The position numbers were made by a program, and so were the translations under genes. Shown here in pieces: positions 8,404-16,737 of a stretch of 64,000 bases of DNA; positions within the stretch are counted from its first letter, which is position 1, and the number at the start of each line of letters is the position of its first letter. This stretch comes from Amycolatopsis nalaikhensis (GTDB lineage: Bacteria; Actinomycetota; Actinomycetes; Mycobacteriales; Pseudonocardiaceae). The notes beneath the pieces are model-generated. The model made no database searches. It had not been told where the DNA came from and worked only from the letters and a program-made list of their open reading frames with translations. The stretch spans positions 3,169,501 through 3,233,500 of the forward strand of contig NZ_CP127173.1 of NCBI RefSeq assembly GCF_030264295.1, written 5' to 3'.

Positions 8404-8931
8404 TTAGCCCAGCACCTCGTCGGTCGTCGCCACCTTCACCAACGGGCCGTACAGCCGCATGAGGTCTAGCGCCTTCGCATGACTCTCGTCGGCGGCACCA
8501 GCGCAGGCGTTGGACACCACCGTCACCTCGACGCCCGCGTCCGCCGCGGCCAACGCGGTCGACAGCACGCAGCAGTCCGTCGAAACCCCGGCCAGCACCA
8601 ACCCCGCGCCACCAACCCGGGTCGCCATCCGAGGAGTCCACTTCCCGAACGTAGTCGCGTCCACAGTGGACGAAGGCGAGAAGGCGTCGACCACTTGGTA
8701 CAGAGGCGAATCCGGCGGCTGAAGAGCGAACGGCCACTGCTCGTAGTACCGCTGCCAAGCCCCTTCCGGCCGCGAAGGCGCCACAAACCGCGTGAAGACG
8801 ACGTCGTCGCCGAACGCGGTCACCAATCGGCGCACTTGCGGCAGGATCGCGGCGAACCGCGGCGTGAACCACGGGCTCGCCGGGTCGGCGAACACGTTCT
8901 GCAGGTCGATGACCGCCAGGATCGACTTCAC
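8404..8931 (-). CDS. Isochorismatase-fold cysteine hydrolase
   Basis: 175 aa. The isochorismatase/nicotinamidase superfamily triad is visible: Asp in AVIDLQNVF (about residue 8), Lys in TTFGKWTP, and the nucleophilic Cys in GVSTDCCVLSTA. The family hydrolyses amides (nicotinamide, N-carbamoyl compounds, ureidoacrylate) or isochorismate; the double cysteine is common. The GTG at 8931 overlaps the permease stop codon in a GTGA and has GGAGG 4 nt upstream, so translation is coupled. As part of an operon with a nucleobase-type permease, a PfkB kinase and an ADP-ribosylglycohydrolase, a role in breaking down a nucleoside-like or amide-bearing compound is likely (inference). Confidence 0.8.
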   Translation of the reverse strand: MKSILAVIDLQNVFADPASPWFTPRFAAILPQVRRLVTAFGDDVVFTRFVAPSRPEGAWQRYYEQWPFALQPPDSPLYQVVDAFSPSSTVDATTFGKWTPRMATRVGGAGLVLAGVSTDCCVLSTALAAADAGVEVTVVSNACAGAADESHAKALDLMRLYGPLVKVATTDEVLG

Positions 8932-10361
8932 GCCGCCTCCTGCGCGCGGACCCGCCGCCGCGTCAAGAGCGTCACCACGAACGCCAGCACCAGCGCCAGC
9001 AGCACGCCGAGGTTCGCGTACGCCCACGAGCCGTCGCGGCCGCCCAACCCAAACGGTGCCATCAGGTAGCCCTGCCACTTCAGCCACTCCGCCGACGTGT
9101 TCGTCACCAGGCCCCAGCCGAGCGCTGTCGCCACCAGGACCAGCGCGATCGGGCCGACCCGGACGTCGCCGTAGCGGCCCGCCGGGTCGAACAGCTCCTG
9201 CTCCGCGTAGTTCCGGCGGCGCAGCAGGACGTCCGCGAGCATCACCCCGCACCACGCCGCCACCGGCACGCCCAGCGTCACCAGGAACCCCTGGAACTGC
9301 CCGAGGAACTCGCCGCCGAAGAACACGATGTACACCGTGCCCAGGATCATCAGCACGCCGTCGATCAACGCCGCCACCGGCCGCCGGACCCGCAGACCCG
9401 CCGAGAGCAGCGCCAAGCCCGACGAATAGATGTCCAGCACCGCGCCGCCGACCAGGCCGAGCACCGCCACCACCGCGAACGGCACCAGGAACCACAGCGG
9501 CAGCAACGTCGTCAACGCGCCGATCGGGTCCTTCGCGATCGCTTCGTTCAGCGACGTCGACGAGCCCGCCAGCAGCAGCCCGAACACCAGCAGCACCAGC
9601 GGCGCCACCGACGCGCCGAACGTCGTCCAGCCCACCACGCCCCGGCTCGACGACGACCGCGGCAGGTAGCGCGAGTAGTCCGCCGCCGCGTTGACCCAGC
9701 CCAGGCCGAAGCCCGTCATCAGGAACACCAGCGCGCCCACCCACTGCTGCGCCGAGCCCGACGGCAGCTCGCGGACCGCGCCCCAGTGCACGTCACCGGC
9801 CACGAGCACCACGTAGACGACCGTGAGCACGCCGGTGATCCAGGTGATCCACGTCTGCAGCTTCATGATCGCGTCGAAGCCGAGCACCCCGGCGGCGACG
9901 GTCAGCGCGGCCACCACGACCAGCGCGACCACCTTCGTCGGCGTCCCGCCGCCCCAGCCGAGGCGCTCGAACACCGTCGACGTCGCCAGCGTCGCGAGCG
10001 CGGTGAGCACCGTTTCCCAGCCGACCGTCAGCAGCCACGAAATCGCCGACGGCAGCCGGTTGCCGCGGACGCCGAAAGCCGCGCGCGACAGCAGCATCGT
10101 CGGCGCCGAGCCGCGCTTGCCCGCGATCGCGATGAACCCGCAGAGCAGGAACGAGAACAGGATGCCGACGACGCCGGCGACCAGCGCCTGCCAGAACGAA
10201 ATGCCGAAACCGAGCGTGAACGAGCCGTAGCTCAGGCCCAGCACCGACACGTTCGCGCCGAACCACGGCCAGAACAGCTGGCGCGGCCGGCCGCGGCGCT
10301 CGGCGTCGTCGATCACGTCGAGGCCGTTGGTCTCCACTTCGAGCTTGCGGGCAGCGCTCAT
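8928..10361 (-). CDS. NCS1-family purine/cytosine permease
   Basis: 477 aa with about 12 predicted membrane helices. Signatures of the nucleobase:cation symporter-1 family are present: the N-terminal PRQLFWPWFGANVSVL segment, SRAAFGVRGNRLPS, and the GFGLGWVNAAADYSRYLP motif. Substrates of the family include cytosine, purines, allantoin, hydantoins and pyridine vitamins. ATG 10361 overlaps the PfkB stop as ATGA, and the downstream hydrolase overlaps as GTGA. It is the transporter of the five-gene operon, and its substrate is probably what the neighbouring enzymes process. Confidence 0.88.
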   Translation of the reverse strand: MSAARKLEVETNGLDVIDDAERRGRPRQLFWPWFGANVSVLGLSYGSFTLGFGISFWQALVAGVVGILFSFLLCGFIAIAGKRGSAPTMLLSRAAFGVRGNRLPSAISWLLTVGWETVLTALATLATSTVFERLGWGGGTPTKVVALVVVAALTVAAGVLGFDAIMKLQTWITWITGVLTVVYVVLVAGDVHWGAVRELPSGSAQQWVGALVFLMTGFGLGWVNAAADYSRYLPRSSSSRGVVGWTTFGASVAPLVLLVFGLLLAGSSTSLNEAIAKDPIGALTTLLPLWFLVPFAVVAVLGLVGGAVLDIYSSGLALLSAGLRVRRPVAALIDGVLMILGTVYIVFFGGEFLGQFQGFLVTLGVPVAAWCGVMLADVLLRRRNYAEQELFDPAGRYGDVRVGPIALVLVATALGWGLVTNTSAEWLKWQGYLMAPFGLGGRDGSWAYANLGVLLALVLAFVVTLLTRRRVRAQEAA

Positions 10362-11227
10362 TTCCTGGCCTCCACGAGCTTGTCGATCTCCGTCCGGACC
10401 GGCGCGGTCGCGGGCCCGCGGCGGGTCACCGAGAGCGCGGCCGCCGCGGTCGCGCGCACGGCGGCGTCGAGGAGGGTACTGCCGCGCAGCAGCTCGGCGG
10501 CCAGTACGCCGCAATGCGTGTCGCCCGCGCCGTTCGTGTCGACGACGTCGACCGGGAAGCCCGGGACCTCGGTGACGCGGCCGTGGTCGTGCACCCGGCA
10601 GCCGTTCGCGCCGTCGCGGACGACGGTCACCGGCGGCAGGTCGCCGAGCACCGCGGCTTCGCGGGCGTTGCAGCTCAGGACGTCCACAGTGGACAGCATT
10701 GCGCGCAGGGTGTTCGCGTCGATTTCGGCGACGAGCGGGCCGGGGTCGAACAGGACCGTCGAGCCGGGCAACCGGGGCAGCCACGTCAAAAGCGCCGCTC
10801 GGTTCGCCGAGTGCAGCAGGCTGTAGCCGGTGACGTAGACGATGTCGTCACCGGCGGGGTGCACGTCGTCCAGGGTGCGGAGGCGTCCCTCGGCGCCGGT
10901 GCCGGTCGCGAAGGTGCGCTCGCCGGTCGCGTCGACCAGCGCGACGACGACGCCGGTGTCCAGTTCGGATGTCGGTTCGTGCGCCACTTCGACGCCTTCC
11001 GCGGCCAGTGCGGCGCGGGCGAGGTCACCGAAGCCGCCGGTGCCGTGGCTGCCCGCGTAGAGCACGCGCGCGCCGGACCGCGCGGCCGCCGCCATGACGT
11101 TGAAACCGCCGCCGGGCAGCAGGTTGGTCGACGACGCGAGCACGTCGCCGCCCGGGGGTGGCAGGGCCGGTACCGCCAGGACCAGGTCGACGACGACCTG
11201 CCCGGTGTGCACCAGCCGCCCGGTCAT
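10358..11227 (-). CDS. PfkB/ribokinase-family carbohydrate or nucleoside kinase
   Basis: 289 aa. It has the N-terminal PGGGFNVMAAAARSGA sugar-binding signature and the C-terminal DTNGAGDTHCGVLA signature with the catalytic Asp and GAGD anion hole. The family phosphorylates ribose, fructose, adenosine, pseudouridine and related compounds. Both ends overlap neighbouring genes by 4 bp (ATGA). Next to an ADP-ribosylglycohydrolase and an NCS1 permease, a ribose or nucleoside substrate is more likely than a hexose (inference). Confidence 0.85.
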   Translation of the reverse strand: MTGRLVHTGQVVVDLVLAVPALPPPGGDVLASSTNLLPGGGFNVMAAAARSGARVLYAGSHGTGGFGDLARAALAAEGVEVAHEPTSELDTGVVVALVDATGERTFATGTGAEGRLRTLDDVHPAGDDIVYVTGYSLLHSANRAALLTWLPRLPGSTVLFDPGPLVAEIDANTLRAMLSTVDVLSCNAREAAVLGDLPPVTVVRDGANGCRVHDHGRVTEVPGFPVDVVDTNGAGDTHCGVLAAELLRGSTLLDAAVRATAAAALSVTRRGPATAPVRTEIDKLVEARK

Positions 11228-12219
11228 CGGCGGCGCAGCTTGAGGAGCTCGTCGACCAATGGGCCGAACTCGAGGCGGTTCACCGACAACACGGTCTCGA
11301 CGACGTCGGGGCGGAAGGCGCCGACCCCGTGCGCGGCGCCCAGCATCGCCCCGCAGATAGCGGCGACCGTGTCGGTGTCGCCGCCGAGCCCGGCCGCCAC
11401 GCGCAACGCCGCGGGCGGGTCGTCGCCCATGGCTTCGGCCAGCGCGAACGCGGCCACGACGGACTCCTGCGAGGCGACCGATGTGCCGATCACCCGGGCG
11501 ACCGCGTCGGCGACGGCGTCCGGCGCCATGCCCCGCACCCAGCCGCGCGCCCAGTGGATCCGCGCCGCGATCTCCCCGCCGGGGGCCCAGTGCCCGCGTT
11601 CCCCGCCGACGACGGCGGCGCGCTCGCCCGCGTCGAGCGCTTCGGGGAGGCTCGCGCCGTCGACCCCGGCCGACACGGCGGCCGCGACCGCGGCGGCCGA
11701 AGCGATGCCCAGGCTGGTGTTGTGCGTGACGCGCGCGGTCGCGGCGACGGCGTCGACCAGGCGGTGCAGGTTCTCCGACGGCGTCGCGATGCCGACCGGC
11801 GTGACGCGCATGGCGGCGCCGTTCGTGGTCCCGGTCCGCCCGGCTTCCTCGGCCGGGACCCCGTCCTGGAGCCGGGAAAGCGCGCGTTTCGTGGACGGCC
11901 CGAGCAGGTCCGCGGAGCCGCGACGGGCCATGTCCGCCTCCCAGATCAGCAGGGCGTCGGCGAAGACGTGCGGGTCGACGGTCCCGCGGCCGTCGATGAG
12001 CAACCGGGCCAGCAGGACGGCTTGTTCGGTGTCGTCGGTGACCGACCCGGCCGGCATCGACGGCGCGACCGGCTGCTCGGCGACGGCGGTGAGCAGGCCG
12101 GTGACCGGCCCGTAGGTGGCGGCGATCGCGGCGCGGGACATCGACTGCGTCGGCATGCCGAGCGCGTCGCCGACGGCCAGCCCGGTGAACGCGCCGAGCG
12201 CCCGGTCCCGCGCGGTCAC
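11224..12219 (-). CDS. ADP-ribosylglycohydrolase (DraG/ARH) family protein
   Basis: 331 aa. The all-helical ARH/DraG fold is indicated by GLAVGDALGMP near the N-terminus, the metal-binding SVTDDTEQAVLLA, and the second metal site GLGGDTDTVAA near residue 260. Proteins of this family cleave the N-glycosidic bond of ADP-ribosylated residues, ADP-ribose derivatives or nucleoside-like substrates using two Mg ions. GTG 12219 overlaps the GntR stop as GTGA, so it is translationally coupled. Within the operon it may act on an imported nucleoside-like compound rather than on modified proteins (inference). Confidence 0.85.
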   Translation of the reverse strand: MTARDRALGAFTGLAVGDALGMPTQSMSRAAIAATYGPVTGLLTAVAEQPVAPSMPAGSVTDDTEQAVLLARLLIDGRGTVDPHVFADALLIWEADMARRGSADLLGPSTKRALSRLQDGVPAEEAGRTGTTNGAAMRVTPVGIATPSENLHRLVDAVAATARVTHNTSLGIASAAAVAAAVSAGVDGASLPEALDAGERAAVVGGERGHWAPGGEIAARIHWARGWVRGMAPDAVADAVARVIGTSVASQESVVAAFALAEAMGDDPPAALRVAAGLGGDTDTVAAICGAMLGAAHGVGAFRPDVVETVLSVNRLEFGPLVDELLKLRRR

Positions 12220-12908
12220 CGGTGTCCGAAGGTGAGGTGGAACTGGAAGCGATCCGGGTCGAGCAGGCTGACGACGCGCTCGACGAGCCGTCCTTCGACG
12301 TCGACCGAGGTGCGCTCGGCGCGGAGGAAGAGCTCCCCGATGCTGCGGCCGAGGAAGTCGGCGGCGCCGGCGTCGAGCCGTTCGGTGCTGATCCACTGGT
12401 CGCCGCCTACCGAGATCCGCCCGGCGGCTTCGAGGGTCTTGGTGAGGGAGCCGTCGCGGAGGCCGGTCTCGGGGAGGTCGGCGAGTGGCCCGACGGCGGG
12501 CACGGTGGCGGTTTCGAGCGACACCCCGCGGTCGTGCTCCCGCCGCAGCCGCTTCACGGCGACGTAGGTCCGGTCGCCGAACTCCTCGGCGAGGGCGCGG
12601 TCTTCGACGGTCTCGATGCCGATGAGCTCGGTGGTGACGGGCGCGCCGGCGTCGGCGAGGGCGCGGGCCCAGCCGATCCGCTGGTCGAGCTGGACGCCGT
12701 CGAAGGTGACGAACGAGCCGACGCCGGCCTGGGTGGAGATGAGTTCGAGCTGCTGGAGCTCGGAAAGTGCGCTGCGGACGGTGCCGCGGCTGACCTGGTA
12801 CCGCAGGGCGAGCTGGTTCTCGCCCGGGAGCCGCTCACCGTGGGCGAGGCGCCCGGAGCGGATCAGGTCGGTGAGGTCGCCGACGAGCTGCTGCCGCTTG
12901 CTGTACAT
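12216..12908 (-). CDS. GntR/HutC-type transcriptional regulator, first gene of the operon
   Basis: 230 aa from ATG 12908 (AGGTG 5 nt upstream); GTG 12914, two codons earlier, is also possible. An N-terminal winged helix (about 5-70, with GENQLALRYQVSRGTVRSAL) is followed by a UTRA-type ligand-binding domain ending in a typical ERVVSLLDPDRFQFHLTF segment. It leads the operon, and its start codon lies inside a cluster of TGTACA repeats, so autorepression relieved by the pathway substrate is the natural model. Confidence 0.85.
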   Translation of the reverse strand: MYSKRQQLVGDLTDLIRSGRLAHGERLPGENQLALRYQVSRGTVRSALSELQQLELISTQAGVGSFVTFDGVQLDQRIGWARALADAGAPVTTELIGIETVEDRALAEEFGDRTYVAVKRLRREHDRGVSLETATVPAVGPLADLPETGLRDGSLTKTLEAAGRISVGGDQWISTERLDAGAADFLGRSIGELFLRAERTSVDVEGRLVERVVSLLDPDRFQFHLTFGHR

Positions 12909-12923
12909 GTACACACCTGTACA
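12902..12923. promoter_or_regulatory. TGTACA repeat operator overlapping the GntR start codon
   Basis: Three TGTACA palindromes lie at 12902-12907, 12908-12913 and 12918-12923. The first two abut as TGTACATGTACA, a 12-bp palindrome that contains the ATG at 12908-12906. Palindromes of this type are typical operators of GntR/HutC proteins. Position over the start codon suggests direct repression of transcription or of initiation by the operon's own regulator. Confidence 0.55.
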
Positions 12924-12941
12924 CCTCGGTGTTGCCGCAGG

Positions 12942-13589
12942 TCAAGCGGCGACGAGCTCCCGGCGGCGCGCTTCCGCGGCGACCATCGCGCCCGCTTCCT
13001 TGGCCGACGCGCCGGAGATCAGCATGATGACCGCGAACGAGCCGACGAAGATGACGGTGCTCAGCCAGACCATCGTCGAGACCGGCAGCGTGAACGCGCC
13101 CACGACGCGAGCGGCGCTCTCCAGCATGAAGCCGACACCCCAGACGAAGCTGCTTCGCCGGATAACGGTCCCGAAGCGCGCGTTGCCGCGAAGTCGTTCC
13201 CAAGCGGCTTCGTGGTCGGCGTCGCCGTGGGTGAGGAAGGGGCGCAAGGCTTTGGTCATGATCGGCTGTGCGGTGAAGGCCGAGATCAGGATGACGAGGC
13301 CGGTGATCCCGCTGCCGATCGAGTCCTTCGCGATCATCATCCGGGCGTCACCGGAGACGAAGGTCAGCAGCATCCCGGCGACGTTCGTGACCAGGACGAC
13401 GAGCGCGAGCCCGTTCAGCGTCCGGTTCTTGGCGAACTGGAAGAGGGTCCGGGCGAGCGGGAAGACGCCGGCGAGGGCGAGCGCGGTGAAGTCGCTCGCG
13501 CCGAGCGAGTGGAGTCCGTAGTAGACGCCGAGCGGGACGGCGATCTCGACACCGAGGGTCCGGAGGACGGAAGCACTGGGGTTCGTCAT
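12942..13589 (-). CDS. VC0807-family integral membrane protein
   Basis: 215 aa with about five to six predicted membrane helices. A basic loop in the middle (HGDADHEAAWERLRGNARF) and paired hydrophobic segments on each side match the pattern of the VC0807 family, found next to regulators in many actinomycetes and of unknown function. The ATG at 13589 is the first start after which the membrane pattern begins. It is 33 bp from the GntR start and shares its strand, but the GntR operator lies between them, so it is probably a separate unit. Confidence 0.7.
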   Translation of the reverse strand: MTNPSASVLRTLGVEIAVPLGVYYGLHSLGASDFTALALAGVFPLARTLFQFAKNRTLNGLALVVLVTNVAGMLLTFVSGDARMMIAKDSIGSGITGLVILISAFTAQPIMTKALRPFLTHGDADHEAAWERLRGNARFGTVIRRSSFVWGVGFMLESAARVVGAFTLPVSTMVWLSTVIFVGSFAVIMLISGASAKEAGAMVAAEARRRELVAA

Positions 13590-13648
13590 GCGAAAAGCTT
13601 GTCGCGCCGGCGGTTCCCGCACGGATGTCATCCGCCACGACCCGGCCC

Positions 13649-13660
13649 TGACAAGTGTCA
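13649..13660. promoter_or_regulatory. Palindrome in the divergent VC0807/membrane-protein promoter region
   Basis: TGACAAGTGTCA, with arms TGACA and TGTCA around AG, lies in the 113-bp gap between the divergent genes starting at 13589 and 13703. It is a possible operator serving both. No regulator is assigned. Confidence 0.3.
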
Positions 13661-13702
13661 CGGGCGACCTCACGTTTCGCGCGGCTGCGTCGTCTACTCG
13701 GT

Positions 13703-14143
13703 ATGACCACGTTCCTGCGCGCCACGATCGCCCTGCAGACCTTGGCCGTGTTCCTCACGCCGGTCACGGCCGGGCTGCTGCTGACCACGCCGAGCGGGCT
13801 GGCGCTGCACAGCGCGTCGGCGTACACGCTGTACGTCGTGGTGCTGGTGCACGTCGTGGCGGCGGTGCTGGCGTGGCGGCCGGGCGGTGGTTCACCCCGG
13901 CCGATCTTCCACGCGGTGGGCTTCCTCGTGCTCGCGTCGGCGCAGGTGGCGCTGGGCATCGCGCACGTGAAGACCGTGCACGTCCCGCTGGGGGTGCTGC
14001 TGTTCGGCCTCAGCCTGCTCCAGCTGCGCGAGTTCTGGGCGGCTCAGCCGCCGGAGTGCATGTCCTCGGCCTCGGGGACGCAGTCGTCGTCGGGGTCGTC
14101 GAGCCAGCCGTGCGGCAGGGTGACCTTGCCTGGCGAGCCTTGA
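13703..14143 (+). CDS. Small four-helix membrane protein
   Basis: 146 aa as read. Four hydrophobic helices fill about residues 1-115 (LQTLAVFLTPVTAGLLL, TLYVVVLVHVVAAVLAW, AVGFLVLASAQVALGIAH, PLGVLLFGLSLLQL). The last 33 codons overlap the 3' end of dusB on the other strand by 100 bp and are low-complexity Ser-rich, so the functional protein may effectively end with the fourth helix. The function is unknown. It is divergent from the VC0807-family gene. Confidence 0.65.
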   Translation: MTTFLRATIALQTLAVFLTPVTAGLLLTTPSGLALHSASAYTLYVVVLVHVVAAVLAWRPGGGSPRPIFHAVGFLVLASAQVALGIAHVKTVHVPLGVLLFGLSLLQLREFWAAQPPECMSSASGTQSSSGSSSQPCGRVTLPGEP

Positions 14144-15183
14144 CGACCGCGGGGGCCGGTGGCCGCCTCGGGGAAGGGGGCGTCGTGGTCGAGCTGGGCG
14201 ATGAGGTCGTCGAGCTGGTCCATCGAGCTGACCATGGCGAAGCCGCGGCGGAGTTCGGAGCCGACCGGGAAGCCCATCAGGTACCAGGCCATGTGCTTGC
14301 GGATGTCGCGCATGGCCTTGTCGTGGCCGTCGTGCTCGATGAGTAGCTCGGTGTGGCGGCGCAGCACGCGCGCGACCTCGCCGAGGTTGGGCGGCGTCGG
14401 GAGTTCGCGTCCCTGGAAGGCGGCCTCGAGCTCACCGAAGAGCCACGGCCGCCCGAGGCAGCCGCGGCCGACGACGACGCCGTCGCAGCCGGTCTCGGCG
14501 ACCATGCGCAGGGCGTCGTCGGCGGTGAAGATGTCGCCGTTGCCGAGCACGGGAATGCTGGTGACGGCTTCCTTGAGCGCGGCGATCTTGGTCCAGTCGG
14601 CCTGGCCGGAGTAGCGCTGGGCGGCGGTCCGGGCGTGCAGGCTGACGGCGGCGGCGCCCTCGGCCTCGGCGATGCGGCCGGCGTCGAGGAAGGTGTGGTG
14701 GTCGTCGTCGATGCCGACGCGGAACTTCACGGTGAACGGTACGTCGCCCGCGGCCTTGGCGGACTCGCGCACGATGGCTTCGAACAGCTTCCGCTTGAAC
14801 GGCAGCGCGGCCCCACCGCCCTTGCGCGTGACCTTGGCGACGGGGCAGCCGAAGTTGGAGTCGACGTGGTCGGCGAGCCCTTCGCCGACGATGATCCGCA
14901 CGGCTTCGGCCATGGTCTTCGGGTCGACGCCGTAGAGCTGCATGGACCGCGGCTTTTCGTTGGCCCCGAAGGTCATCATGTGCATGGTCCCGGGGTGCCG
15001 TTCGACGACGGCGCGGGCGGTGATCATTTCGCACACGTAGATGCCGGCGCCGTACTCCTGGCAGAGCTGCCGGAAGGCGACGTTGGTGATGCCGGCCATC
15101 GGGGCGAGCACGACGGGAGGATCGACCTGGTAGGGGCCGATCTTCAGGGCGGGCTTGCTCAGCGTGGCGGTCACGTCGTCCAT
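14044..15183 (-). CDS. dusB: tRNA-dihydrouridine synthase
   Basis: 379 aa. An FMN TIM-barrel with the N-terminal VVLAPMAGITNVAFRQLC segment and the catalytic cysteine in NFGCPVAKVTRKGGGAAL. SLHARTAAQRYSG and the phosphate-binding VLGNGDIFTADDA and GVVVGRGCLGRPWLF motifs follow, with a helical tRNA-binding C-terminus. It reduces specific uridines in the tRNA D-loop. The length is slightly above the family norm because of an acidic tail. It is the household gene of this stretch. Confidence 0.93.
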   Translation of the reverse strand: MDDVTATLSKPALKIGPYQVDPPVVLAPMAGITNVAFRQLCQEYGAGIYVCEMITARAVVERHPGTMHMMTFGANEKPRSMQLYGVDPKTMAEAVRIIVGEGLADHVDSNFGCPVAKVTRKGGGAALPFKRKLFEAIVRESAKAAGDVPFTVKFRVGIDDDHHTFLDAGRIAEAEGAAAVSLHARTAAQRYSGQADWTKIAALKEAVTSIPVLGNGDIFTADDALRMVAETGCDGVVVGRGCLGRPWLFGELEAAFQGRELPTPPNLGEVARVLRRHTELLIEHDGHDKAMRDIRKHMAWYLMGFPVGSELRRGFAMVSSMDQLDDLIAQLDHDAPFPEAATGPRGRQGSPGKVTLPHGWLDDPDDDCVPEAEDMHSGG

Positions 15184-15221
15184 TGTCGCTTGTGGTGTCG
15201 ATCACGTCGACCAGGGGCGGG

Positions 15222-15614
15222 TCAGGCGACGAGGTCGTCCCACCGGACCAGCACCGCGGCGGCGAGCAACCCGGCCACGAGGATCTTGAGGAGGACCACC
15301 ACGCCGCTCACGCCGGACTCCGCGGTGAAGTCCAGCAGGACACCCGCCACGAACGCCACCGCCAGCACCTGGGCACCCCAGCGGCGGCGAAAGCCGAGCA
15401 CGACGACCGCGACCAGCTGGATCGCCGTGGCGAACACCGAGAGCAGGAACCACGGCGACAGCTCCCCGCCGTGGCTCAGCTCTCTCGCCATCACCATGCC
15501 CCCGGCGACGAGGAGCACCGCCGTGCCCAGGCCGAAGACGACCAGCATCACCGGCAGGAAGACCCGCCCGGCACCGGCAGGTGTAGCGCGTTCGGAAACA
15601 CGGCGGCGGGGCAC
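15222..15614 (-). CDS. Small hydrophobic membrane protein
   Basis: 130 aa from GTG 15614, chosen because GGAGG lies 6 nt upstream. After a basic start (PRRRVSERATP) there are four predicted membrane helices, the last ending AAAVLVRWDDLVA. The family was not recognised. It is divergent from the oxidoreductase gene at 15713. Confidence 0.6.
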   Translation of the reverse strand: MPRRRVSERATPAGAGRVFLPVMLVVFGLGTAVLLVAGGMVMARELSHGGELSPWFLLSVFATAIQLVAVVVLGFRRRWGAQVLAVAFVAGVLLDFTAESGVSGVVVLLKILVAGLLAAAVLVRWDDLVA

Positions 15615-15712
15615 GGCGAGCCTCCGATCGACTGGGGAAGTCCCACCGTGCCCGCTCGCGGGCCGCGGTTCCACCGTGCTTTTGCCGACACGGCGGCCGT
15701 AGGGTTCGGCGC

Positions 15713-16678
<966 letters not shown>

Positions 16679-16737
16679 CCGTGGATTGAGTAGTGCTACG
16701 GATCCGCAGGTCGGACGGGTGGGCGACCCTGTCCGGT

